From positions 6,014,001 to 6,078,000 of the forward strand of contig JAYJMM010000123.1 in the NCBI GenBank assembly GCA_037349105.1: a stretch of 64,000 nucleotides of DNA, given 5' to 3'. Numbering within the stretch: position 1 is the first letter of the stretch; each line of letters starts with the position of its first letter. Source of the stretch: Limnomonas spitsbergensis. Lineage: Eukaryota > Chlorophyta > Chlorophyceae > Chlamydomonadales. The notes beneath the pieces are model-generated. The model did not search any database. It was given only the letters and a program-made list of their open reading frames with translations, and was not told where the DNA came from. This document shows, in pieces, positions 31,400 through 48,100 of this stretch. A program made the position numbers and the translations under genes.

Positions 31400-31700
31400 G
31401 AACAGCAGCACTGGTGGAATCCATACACAAAGGTTGAGGGGTGCAACACGCCAAAGAATCAGGGCTGTGCAATGGCGCCGTAATCCAGAAATCGTGTAAA
31501 TGATTACTGTCCTTTGCGGGTAAACGCACGGTAGCTGAATTTGCCTGAAATTTACGCTATCTGAAACTCAGCTACGGTACTCAATTTAGCTACTGTAAGA
31601 ACAGTAATCGGCACAAAACAACAAAGAATCTTCTCCCCCCACCTGTCTAGATGGCTGGGTTCCAACCCTGCCTCCCTCACATCTGCAAAAGCTGTGCCTC
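31400..31700 (-). mobile_element. SINE-like element, split and decayed copy
   Basis: Two pieces match the family: 31415-31460 (ACAAAGGTTGAGGGGTGCAA and following) and 31620-31690 (AAGAATCTTCTCCCCCCACC, TGGGTTCCAACCCTGCCTCC). The B-box region is degraded. It lies just downstream of the uroporphyrinogen-III synthase stop. Confidence 0.35.
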
Positions 31701-34129
31701 ATTCCTTGTTTGGGCCTTAAGTGTGAGAATGTCTTGTCTGCTTCTGCCTTAAGAGTGGGCATATATTGTGTGGGCCTGCCTTACGAGTGGCAATTTCTGG
31801 TGTGGGCATGTCTGAAGTGTGGGCATTCTTTGGGTGGGCCTGCCTTACGAGTGGGCGTGTCTTGTGCGAACATGTCTTAAGTGTGGACATTTCTTGGGTG
31901 GGCCTGCACTAAGAGTGAGAATTTAATGTGTGGTCTGCCTTAGGTGTGGACCTGCTTTGTGTGGGCATGCTGCTCAGGGCGCACAGCTGCCCCACTCACA
32001 TACCCCAACTAACGCACTGAAAACTGCTGATACGTTCAGCACCGCAACCATCAGCTGATGTGACAGGGTCGACTTGAGGGGATGGTAGATTTAATTAATG
32101 CAGCTTACGCAAAGCAACAAAAAGATTTTGGCTCATTCCCGTGTGAAGTGAAACGGAACGCACCGGATGGGGTCGCGCTGACTGAATGTTGAGACGGGGC
32201 GCTTTGAGAAACCTTTTGTGCCTTGTAGTGAGAGGATTTGTAGATGTTGCAATCTTGAATGTTGGGAGGATGAGCTTCACATCATTTACTGCCCTTCCTA
32301 TGCGACCTTCGTTTTCAATTTAAGGCATAGATAAGATTTCGCTAAGCTAATACTCAAAAATAATAATGGGCCAAGCAGACCCAAGAACCCCCCTTTGGTA
32401 ATCCTTACTTTCCATAATTCCCTAGCGGACGAGGATGAGTCCATGAAACGGTACACAAATGGAGTGTGGGGCAAGCTAAATGCAGCGGATTCTGCATCTG
32501 TTTTCTGGAAGAAATTTTGTTCTTTTATCTTTCAGTGTATGATGAAAATAGATATCCATCTTAAAACTTTGCCAAATATCCCGTCGCCCCCCTAATTCTC
32601 TAGGCGGTGCTCAATCGAACTCTTTTGCACACACGTCATGTTTTATGGCTGGGGCTTGCCTTCTACACTACGGGGTTCATTTCCACGCCACTGTCGTGGT
32701 TTTGTGCTAGTTGCTTGCCTAGGGGGGTCACTGGTTTTCGCTTTCAGTCCTAGTGTATCAAGTGCCTGGCTCTACCGGTTCACGGGCACATGTCTTATGC
32801 ATTAAATGTGATGCTCTGATGGACTGTAAAAACTAAACACAATTTCACACGGTAGACTTCCTTTGCCTACTCACCGTTTAATATTGATTGGCTTGCTCGG
32901 AAGGACACGCGGTTTATTAATCAATTATGTCAGGTTCACGCGGCTTAACTTAATCACCGGTACTAAATCTGAAATTTCCGCCTGTGAGCATCGAGATCGT
33001 ACAAATTTCCCACTTTCCCACAACGGTACGAGTGTTCGTATCGTTATGTTCTGTGCGTTCCCGCCTACCCCTGCAGCTTAGACGCCAACTCTTGCTGGCG
33101 ACGTGCCAGTTTCCATTTAAGAGGCTTCGCAGATTTACAATTTACTGTTCATGGTCCTTGCGGCTTAATAAAAACTACTTTTTGGCCCCGCAATTACACA
33201 AAAACTCTAATTAATTGCCTCGAGCGAAGGAAAAAAACGTCAACGGTAAGAAATAATTGGGGGGTAAAATAGCTAGGTATAAATTTGCCGTATGTAGGTA
33301 GGTGGGTGACTGGGTAAAAGAAAAAATGAACGATGAGGTGTCAATTTGAAATGGGGCCCTCCAAGCTTACACTCTACTGCTCTGGGCTCCTTAAGGGCAT
33401 GGTGATGATATTTCATTATTGACCCCATGGACCTCATAGCCCTATGACAGTGCACAATTTCAATGTTGTATCAAAACACCGCACTGTTTCGGGTCAATTG
33501 TTCCACTCTTTAGGGGCACACCTCGAACAAATACCGTATGCAATATCGCAGATTGTTCTGCACAATTGCCTCGAATTGAGAAGCCTTACATCAGCGCAAA
33601 ACATGCAAAATTGTGCGAGGCTCAGCATTGGCTCATTAATCTAGTACGCCCGGTTGATTGACGTTTTCAAAAGTCGTCGAGGGATTCACAGCTTCACACG
33701 GTTCGCCAAACCAACCAGCGTGGATACCGTACACCACGTCCGCAACATATACGTCCCCACTCACGCAGGCCCACCCACCCAGACCCAGCGAACAGTCCAT
33801 GAGTTCCTCCACCCACTCCGTTTCGCTGTTTCATTTCCGTTGGCACATTTGCCGCCAATATATAGTTGCTGACCTGTACTCAAGAGTCAAGATGGACCCC
33901 GATTCTGGCAGCAGCATGACAGTGACTCAGTGAGTCATCCGAGCTGCAACCCGAGACAATCTGATCGTATCTTCGTTGACGAGGCTAGGCCAAGACAGCA
34001 CGCTCATCTGACATTCATGCTTCCATGAACAACGGTCATTTTCTGCGGCCGACCCGCTGCGATTGCGTATTTTGTAAGCCTTCCCACCTGCTGACGTGGG
34101 ACAAGCCCGATACGTCATCCATATGCCAG
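31701..34129. other. Region between uroporphyrinogen-III synthase and the ecotin exons
   Basis: 31700-31980 holds degenerate repeats of GTGTGGGCCTGCCTTACGAG. Family A repeat lies at 32598-32840. No credible exon was recognised, although the first ecotin exon must be upstream of 34130. The sequence is more AT-rich than elsewhere and otherwise featureless to the eye. Confidence 0.5.
32598..32840 (+). repeat. Dispersed repeat family A, copy 1
   Basis: About 240 bases matching 35688-35925 with many substitutions. Shared marks include GAACTCTTTTGCAC, GTCATGTTTTATGGCTGGGGCT, CCACGCCACT, GGGGGGTCACTGGTTTTCGCT and GGACTGTAAAAACT. A fragment of the same family supplies one arm of the hairpin at 5159-5217. 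No coding capacity or terminal repeat was seen; probably a non-autonomous retroelement remnant. Confidence 0.6.
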
Positions 34130-36356
34130 TAGTTGAGGACGAAAACGCCATTAAGATCGAGATCATCGTGGGCAAAACTCTGGAGGTGGATGCCGTAAAC
34201 CACCACGTGCTGGACGGTGAGCTGCAGGTAAAAACGGACAAATGGTGCACAGTGGACTTGTAATACCAGGGGGGTAATACCAGGGGGGGTAATACCAGGG
34301 GGGTAATAGCAGGGGGGGTAATACCAGGGGGGTAATACCAGGGGGGGTAATACCAGGGGGGTAATAGCAGGGGGGGTAATACCAGGGGGGTAATACCAGG
34401 GGGGTTATACCAGGGGGGTAATACCAGGGGGGGGTAATACCAGGGGGGGGTAATACCAGGGGGGGGTAATACCAGGGGGGGTAATACCAGGGGGGGGTAA
34501 TACCAGGGGGGGGTAATACCAGGGGGGGGTAATACCAGGGGGGGGTAATACCAGGGGGGGGTAATACCAGGGGGGGGTAATACCAGGGGGTAATACCAGG
34601 GGGGTAATACCAGGGGGTAATACCAGGGGGGTAATACCAGGGGGGTAATACCAGGGGGTAATACCAGGGGGGTAATACCAGGGGGTAATACCAGGGGGGT
34701 AATAGCAGGGGGTAATACCAGGGGGGTAATACCAGGGGGGTAATACCAGGGGGGTAATACCAGGGGGGTAATACCAGGGGGTAATACCAGGGGGTAATAC
34801 CAGGGGGGTAATACACAGAGCGGCAAGCAGCAGCCCCGGCGGCTGCACCATCATGCGGGGCTGGCAACAGCGTGGGTGCCAGCGGCACTGCGCTGCCCGC
34901 CATGCAGGACAGCAGGGATTCCAGTTTTGTCATATCCGGCCTACCAGAGGGTGGTTTGGGGGAGGACTGTGCGGCTCAGGTCTGTGAGACAGTGTGCAAG
35001 CTCATGGGCATCACTATCAATGTCAGTAGTGCCTTCCGCATGGGCAAGCCGGATCCCAACGGCAAGTTCTTGCGGAAGATCAAGTTCCGCGTGGACAATC
35101 GCAACGAGGCCGAGAGCATAGTGTACTTGAGGATTCAGTTGGCAGGCAAGGGTGTCACCATCTGGGATGATATGTCCCCTGCAGAGCTGTCGGCACGGCA
35201 TGAGCTCTGGCCCAAGTTCCAGTTAGCTAAGGAGATGAAGTCCAGGGCGTTTTTCACACGTGCTCGGCTCTTTGTCGATGGGGTGGAGGTGGCCGCATGA
35301 GTTTTGATCTCTTTTGTCAGGTTAAGGGGAGATTTGCGGGAGATTTGACTAACAATCCTTGATGGGAAGACTGTCCCCTTGATTATCACAATTCCTTTCT
35401 CTGGTCTCCATATGTTTGTATAATTGTTTCTAGATTACTTATGCAACATTGAAATCGCTCACTTACAGAAGATTCACACCCGGTACTCATCTCAATGATT
35501 ATACAACACAGTTCACACTTTTTAACACTTTACTCACTTCAGTTACGCATCACATAGTGCCTCACCCATTTCACAATTTAAAAAAAACACTTAGTCTCAT
35601 TGAAGTGTCGCTCACGCATCACACAGTTTTTACACAGACTTATACAATTTCACTTAGATCTTCTTCTTTCCTTCTTAATTTTCCTAGGAGGCGTCCAACC
35701 GAACTCTTTTGCACCCACGTCATGTTCTATGGCTGGGGCTAATCTTCTGCACTATGGGGTTCATTCCCACGCCACTGCTCAGTGGTTGTGTGTTGGTTGC
35801 TTGCCCAGGGGGGTCACTGGTTTTCGCTCGCTGTCCTAGCATATTTAGTGCCTGTACCGGTTTACGGGCACAAGTCCCATGCATCAAATGTGATGCCCCG
35901 TTGGACTGTAAAAACTTCACAAAAACTTCACACCAGGGTGTAATACCAGTAACCGAGGTGCAAGTTTCCACTTTCCAGCCAGCTTTCCAGCAGCGAGAAA
36001 GTTTACCTGCAGTAGCAAGTTCCAAGGGCAAGAGAACATTGCACCCTTGAACCGGGAAGGATAAACCGTACAGCTGAACAAAAAACTCCTTGACATTTTT
36101 TTGACTTAAGGAGGTGGACATACCTGGCTGGGGCTACAAGCGCCTGGTACTCCCGGAGCTGGGACCCATGGCAGGCACACTCATGGCGCCCCTCCCGGGC
36201 GAACCCAAGCTCACCAAGTTTGTGCCAATCGGCTGGGGAGAGCCCGTCCTGAGGCGCTTCAACAGCCGGCTGCCGCATGTAGTTTATGTGCCTGAGGGCG
36301 TCGAGGTCAAGTACCGCTTCTGGAGGGCAGATCCGACGACTGTTTTTGTCGGATAG
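34130..36356 (+). CDS. Ecotin-like serine protease inhibitor, 2 exons found (N-terminus missing)
   Basis: Ecotins are small beta-sandwich inhibitors of trypsin-fold serine proteases, known from Proteobacteria and trypanosomatids (ISP proteins). Exons 34130-34227 and 36111-36356 (stop TAG) join in phase 0 and encode about 113 residues. Exon 1 gives KIEIIVGKTLEVDAVNHH, matching the ecotin strand with a GxTLEVD signature. Exon 2 gives GWGYKRLVL, the reactive loop GTLMAPLPG, then KFV, RRFNSRLPHVVYVPEGVEVK and YRFWRA, matching the ecotin C-terminus (LRYNSKLP, VKYR-W). Aligned by eye, the P1 residue is Leu where E. coli ecotin has Met84. Both cysteines of the bacterial disulfide (Cys50, Cys87) are replaced, by Ala and Pro. 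Exon 1 opens in phase 1, so an upstream exon with the start and any signal peptide is missing. The intron contains a minisatellite, a LINE-ORF1-like ORF and a dispersed repeat. The gene is convergent with RPT6. Confidence 0.75.
34260..34815. repeat. 14-18-base minisatellite (GGGGGGTAATACCAG)n
   Basis: About 36 copies, with length variation mainly in the G run, begin 30 bases after the donor of ecotin exon 34130-34227. Long Tyr/Pro/Leu-rich minus-strand ORFs here are repeat artefacts. Confidence 0.95.
34872..35300 (+). mobile_element. LINE ORF1-like protein ORF inside the ecotin intron
   Basis: ORF of 142 codons on the host-gene strand. It reads FVISGLPEGGLGED, AFRMGK, FLRKIKFRVDNRNEAESIV, LAGKGVTIWDDMSP, and a basic helical end with KSRAFFTRARLFVDG. 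This order (GLPE; RxG; rearranged RRM-like strand; DD-S; R..W..F; FF...L.VDG) resembles the nucleic-acid-binding ORF1 proteins or N-terminal regions of LINE retroelements. No reverse transcriptase or endonuclease is present, so this is a truncated copy or a co-opted fragment. Borders are not visible: the left abuts the 34260-34815 minisatellite, and a dispersed repeat begins near 35688. Assignment by overall pattern only. Confidence 0.45.
35688..35925 (+). repeat. Dispersed repeat family A, copy 2
   Basis: Second copy of the family at 32598-32840, same orientation, in the ecotin intron downstream of the LINE-ORF1-like ORF. It may be the 3' part of that element, but copy 1 stands alone. Confidence 0.6.
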
Positions 36357-37144
36357 GCACACTGTTCTTCGACAGTTGGGCGCCCACGCGGCCGAGCTTT
36401 GAGCGGGCCCAGAGGTGTAACGTTATTCACTGTTCTTCGGCTACGTTTTGGCTACCTCGGGGCCCCAATGATCATATGTGAATGAGTATGCAAACACAAA
36501 TGAATGTTCACGGTGTGGTACGGTATGGATCTTGAAGATGCATGGATCTTGAGGACACATTATCTGGCGTACGGGTCCTGGTCCAGAATGCCCTATAGCC
36601 ACGCTGCCAAGGTCATGGGTGGGTCATCCTTTGGTCCCATTGTTCCTAGCGGTGGCTGCCCGGCAGCTCCTGGAAGGTGCTCTGGTGCGCACAAGAGTCA
36701 ATGTCTCAAAGCGGCTGCCGGGCAGTCTAGAGTGGGCCGAAAGGGAACATCTAGACCGGTCTATCGCCAGCTGCCCAAGGACCAGGCCTGCTGCCCGCAG
36801 GCCCCTTATTCAAATAATGAACACGCCAAGCCAGCAGAGCGGGTCCATTTTTTTAGGTATGCTGCATTGGCCGGTGCTTTCACCCTGGCCCTTGTACTAG
36901 GGACGCCCCAGCTGTGTGTATTCATGATTCCTACAGGGTTTTGCCTGACCTTTTGGAATCCATTTTGTGTATACTTGAGCATTGCTAATGCCCTTTATGG
37001 TCAAGAGTATTACCGCTTGCCAACAAGTCAGTGGGTTTAACTGTGGGGCTTATTCCAGTTCTACTTGTAGTGTACTGTCCTCATTTTAACCTAGTTTCCT
37101 TTTGAGGGAAAATAATCCAGCGGTACAACACTGTTGGCATCCAT
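36357..37144. other. Spacer downstream of the ecotin-like gene
   Basis: Between the convergent stops. It starts with TTGGGCGCCCACGCGGCCGA (a motif recurring near 37975 and 56100). A 178-codon ORF (36504-37040) has no recognisable domain and no coding support. Confidence 0.4.
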
Positions 37145-37265
37145 ATCCAAAGGTTGAGGGATTGAACCCGCCAAACGATCCTCTCTCTCCCCCTGCCTTT
37201 GTAGTCAGATTCTATGATTCTGCCCCCCTCACGTAAGAGGCTGGCATGGCCGCAACATGGTCCAG
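37145..37265 (-). mobile_element. SINE-like element, diverged copy
   Basis: Minus strand reads GGCGGGTTCAATCCCTCAAC where the 37640 copy has GGCGGGTTCGAATCCTCAAC; the upstream GGGGGAGAGAGAGGATCGT and TTACGTGAGGGGGGCAG also match. It lies between the convergent 3' ends of the ecotin-like gene and RPT6. Confidence 0.45.
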
Positions 37266-37526
37266 ACTTTTGAAGGTAGAAGCGGAGACTTGCCTGCCGA
37301 AGACGGTGCCAAGATTAAACGCCACCCGTTTTCAAGTAAAAATTCCATGCAGGGCCAATGACTGGCTTGAAAGTTAATATGAAGGACCATTGGTTCCTCC
37401 CCAGTGCGACTGTCCAGCTTACATGAGACGTTCGCTAGATCCTCAACCAGCACGCAAGCACACGTGCGTAAAAACATCCGCCCATCTAAGTTTCCCTCCA
37501 GAGGCAAGCCTCGCGGGGCTGATGCC

Positions 37527-43957
<6,431 letters not shown>

Positions 43958-44117
43958 ATCAGCCAGATCTTCGATGCCTGGTTTTACGCTAACTACAGGG
44001 GATATAATTGCCTAACGTTTAAGAGAGCACACGTCTGATCAATTCATGACGTGAGCCTTACGAGAAGAGGAGTTCAGCTAGCATTCGGCTACTTCTCAGC
44101 TACGTCGCAAGGCTTAC

Positions 44118-44462
44118 CTAAGCCATATAACTCGGACCTGTCCGGCGAAGGACGAAGTCGCAGGCAATCATGTTCGCCCGGCATGCTCTAAGCTCAGATG
44201 TACGCGTGTCAATTCTTTGCCGAGCACCAAGTTGGGGGCTCAGAAACCTAAAAGTGTCCAGGCCGAAATGCATGGCCAGCAGAGCATACCCGGACTGCTC
44301 GGACGGTACTGCAACATGCCCGGTTGGACTCATCAGACTAGATGAACCTTCCATCTGGACGGTCAGTTTTTTGAACAGCTGATTGTCATATCTGCCCTTG
44401 TTGTCAATGCCTGCCTGCGTGAGCTGATGCAATGTTTTGTGGACCACCACAGCCTGGTCCAT
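44118..44462 (-). CDS. Uncharacterised 114-codon ORF upstream of RPT6 (doubtful)
   Basis: Intact ORF between the RPT6 start (43957) and the chorismate-lyase-like gene. It begins MDQAVVVHKTLHQLTQAG and ends PSYMA at a TAG embedded in a strong donor-like CTTAG|GTAAGCC, so it could be part of an RPT6 5' untranslated exon or a chance ORF. The amino-acid composition is ordinary, unlike the repeat-derived ORFs around it. No family recognised. Confidence 0.2.
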   Translation of the reverse strand: MDQAVVVHKTLHQLTQAGIDNKGRYDNQLFKKLTVQMEGSSSLMSPTGHVAVPSEQSGYALLAMHFGLDTFRFLSPQLGARQRIDTRTSELRACRANMIACDFVLRRTGPSYMA

Positions 44463-45153
44463 TGCGCCCTGTTTCTCCTTCTACGCTGGCAGGGCACTGT
44501 TGAGGAGGCTTCGGGAAAGAACTTGAGCCTCAATCCTCTCTGGAAGGTGTGGCAGCTCCTCTAGGTTGCTTAAACTGAACTCTTGAACTGAACTCAGCTG
44601 CTTCACAGCCTGAGGCCAACTGGGCCCTACTGCTTGGATTCCCAGCTGTGGATGGGTGAGGGTTTGTCCCCATTCGCCCAGTGGTGGCTACCCAGTAGCC
44701 TGCCAAGGGAAAAAACAGAAGCTGGTTTTCAAAACAAAAAAACATGATTCGAGCATCGATGCATCTTCATTTTATACATCTTTCTTCGATGAGCAGATAC
44801 ACCTGCTTGGAAAGAGGCGGAATGAAGCTCTTTCTTAATACAAAAATCAGGGTTTCGTTGGTGGTCAAGCAGGGTCGACCAGGAGGACACATTGGAAATG
44901 CTCATCAGAATTTTCAGAGGCGTAAGATGCTGGTATGACAATGAATGGCATGCCGTGTGGGCTTCCTGATAATTAAATCCATAGCATATTTAAGGACAGT
45001 GAGCATGCAAAAGGCCATGCCAGTCGGATGAAGGATGACAAGTATGAAGAATTATTGGAGGCGTATGACGGTAGGAGAGGCGGGCAGTCTAAAAACATAT
45101 TTTCTTTGTTATTTATACAAAATCAGCGGAGCTCCTGCCTCTGTCCTAAGCAG

Positions 45154-48100
45154 GTATTTCTGCTCAGTGACGGCTCAGTAACCAGACACCTTCAGCTCCT
45201 CACCGGCTCGCAAGTCCAAGTGGTGAGGTACTGCTAGCCTGATATGGCAGCTAGTGCCTGTCTACTGCAACAGCTACTGCCTGTCTGCCGCGACACCCAC
45301 TGCCTGCAGGCTGCGACAGGATCTGCCTGCAGGCTGCAACAGCTAAAACCTGCCTGCTACAACTGCTTCTACCTGCCTGCTGCAACAGCTACTGCCTGCC
45401 TGCTGCAAAAACCACTGTCTGTCTTCTGCAACAGCTACTGCCTGCCTGCTGCAACAGCTACTGCCTGTCTGCGGCAAGAGCTACTGCCTGTCTGCTTCAA
45501 CAGCTATTGCCTGCCTGCTGCAAGATCACTGCCTGTCTGCTACAATAGCTACTGCCTTCATGCTGCAACAGCTAAAACCTGTCTACTGCAACAGCTACTG
45601 CCTGTCTGCCGCAACACCTACTGCCTGCAGGCTGCAACAGCTACTGCCTGCCTGCTGCAACAGCCACTGTCTGTCTTCTGCAACAGCTACTGCCTGCCTG
45701 CTGCAACAGCCACTGTCTGTCTTCTGCAACAGCTACTGCCTGCCTGCTGCAACAGCCACTGTCTGTCTTCTGCAACAGCTACTGCCTGCCTGCTGCAACA
45801 GCCACTGTCTGTCTTCTGCAACAGCTACTGCCTGTCTACTTCAACAGCTATTGCCTGCTTGTTGCAACAGCGCTGCCTGTCTGCTACAATAGCTACTGCC
45901 TGCCTGCTGCAACAGCTACTGTCTGTCTGCTACAACAGCTACTGCCTGTCTGCTGCAACAGCTACTACCTGTCTGCCGCAACAGCTACTGTCTGTCTGCT
46001 GCAACAGCTACTACCTGCCAGATGCTACCACTACTGCATGCCTGCTAGAGCTGCTTCTACCTGCCTGCTGCAACAGCTACTGCGTACATGCTGCAGCAGC
46101 TACTGCCTACCTGCTGCAACAGCTATTGCCTGATCCGATGAGAAAAATCTCCCTTGCATCGCCGCCTGCGGCAAGCACTTTGAGTCTGAGCCTGCCCAGC
46201 AATGTAAACACTATAATAAAGCTGACGCCTGCCCATCTCAGGACTGCCTGGACATGACAAACATCGGGGAGGAGTCTGAGGGCCTGCCCCCGGGAGCCGA
46301 TGTCATCCAAGCGCCCCGGGTTCAGCGCCAGGTGGGGCCTTATCACTGACTAAGTTGGTTGATTCTGCCGCAATTCAGCTTCACAACCGCCTGCCCTGTG
46401 AGCCAGCGTCATCCATGCCCCCCGCTTCAGCGCCACATGGGGCTGTTGGAGGCTATCCACCGCTATGTCTCCATGCTTACATGCGTGTATCGTTGTTTGT
46501 GTAAAAGACTTACACTTTCCTGGCTTGGTTTATCAAGTAAGGAAAGTGTCATCTGAGTGCGCACCGGTGAAAACTGGGGCAAGTCCTGTGTCAGATAAAA
46601 AGTGTGCAAATATGTGTCTCTCCTACGTATGCAGGCCCTGGTCCTCTCTTGCAAGCTCTCATGAAACCTGTCATGCAGCAGTACCTCCTGGTCATGTCTG
46701 CTAACCCGCTTGTTCTGTCTGAATCCTCCTGGGCACAGTGCCCATAGGGTTTTGGGTTAAGGGGAGAACTTAACCCTAAACCCTATCCTGGGCACAGTGC
46801 CCATTCTCGATGTGCGTCTGCCTAACAAGGGGCATGCGCGCATTTGGCGGTTGGACAAGTGCCCCCCAGGCAAGCACATACGAGATATCAGAAATGTAGC
46901 CGCCTATTGCTCAGGTTCAGCTCGTTTTGCATTTTTCGCTGCTCTTCAAGTTTGCTTCTGATAGTGTTATGTTGCTACCGCGGCCACCTGAAGGCCATGA
47001 TCATTGCGGCCCAGGTATGGATAGGCAGCCATCCGAGCATGCTCTAAGATGCTTGCTTTCAAGTATTTCGGGGTACCGATTCCTTTGGGCCATTTTAAAT
47101 GCCCGGTGCTTCCCAGGTGCTGCTGAGAGCAGGCCCAGATCGCGATCCACTTGTGTACGCATGTTCATGGTGGAATGCAGAGCAGGTGAGCATGGTGTGA
47201 AGGGGACTAGGTGAGCATGGCTTATGGTGACATGGGGACAAGGTCAGCATGGCTCATGCAGTCATGCATGGTGCATGCTGCCACGCATGGCTCAGGCTGT
47301 CATGCATAGCTCAGGCTGATGCATGGCTCAGGCTGATGCATGGCTCAGGCTGTCATGCATGGTGCATGCTGTCATGCATGGCTCAGGCTGTCATGCATGG
47401 CTCAGGCTGTCATGCATGGCTCAGACTGTCATGCATGGCTCAGGCTGTCATCCATGGCTCAGGCTGTCATGCATGGCTCAGGCTGTCATGCATGGCTCAG
47501 GCTGTCATGCATGGCTCAGGCTGTCATGCATGGCTCAGGCTGTCATGCATGGCTCAGGCTGTCATGCATGGCTCAGGCTGCCATGCATGGCTCAGGCTGC
47601 CATGCATGGCTCAGGCTGGCATGCATGGCTCAGGCTGGCATGCATGGCTCAGGCTGTCATGCATGGCTCAGGCTGTCATGCATGGCTCAGGCTGTCATGC
47701 ATGGCTCAGGCTGTCATGCATGGCTCAGGCTGGCATGCATGGCTCAGGCTGGCATGCATGAGTCAGGCTGTCATGCATGGCTCAGGCTGTCATGCATGGC
47801 TCAGGCTGTCATGCATGGCTCAGGCTGTCATGCATGGCTCAGACTGCCATGCATGGCTCAGGCTGTCATGCATGGCTCAGGCTGTCATGCATGGCTCAGA
47901 CTGCCATGCATGGCTCAGGCTGCCATGCATGGCTTGGGCTGCCATGCATGGCTCAGGCTGGCATGCATGGCTCAGGCTGTCCTGCATGGCGCAGGCTGTC
48001 ATGCATGGCGCAGGCTGTCATGCATGGCGCTGACTGTCAGTAATGGCTCAGGCTGCAAGTCCAACCAGTCAAGCGGCACCCACTGGGGAGGCGCTAGTGG

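Noticed and set aside
33927..34933. Tyr/Pro/Leu-rich minus-strand ORFs of up to 299 codons
   Set aside because: Translation of the (GGGGGGTAATACCAG)n minisatellite in the ecotin intron.
34130..36356. Bacterial contamination as the source of the ecotin-like gene
   Set aside because: The coding sequence is split by a GT-AG intron with matching phase and filled with the same kind of repeats as neighbouring eukaryotic genes.
36504..37040. 178-codon ORF as a gene
   Set aside because: No recognisable domain, no splice or start context, and it lies between two convergent gene ends; composition does not argue for coding.
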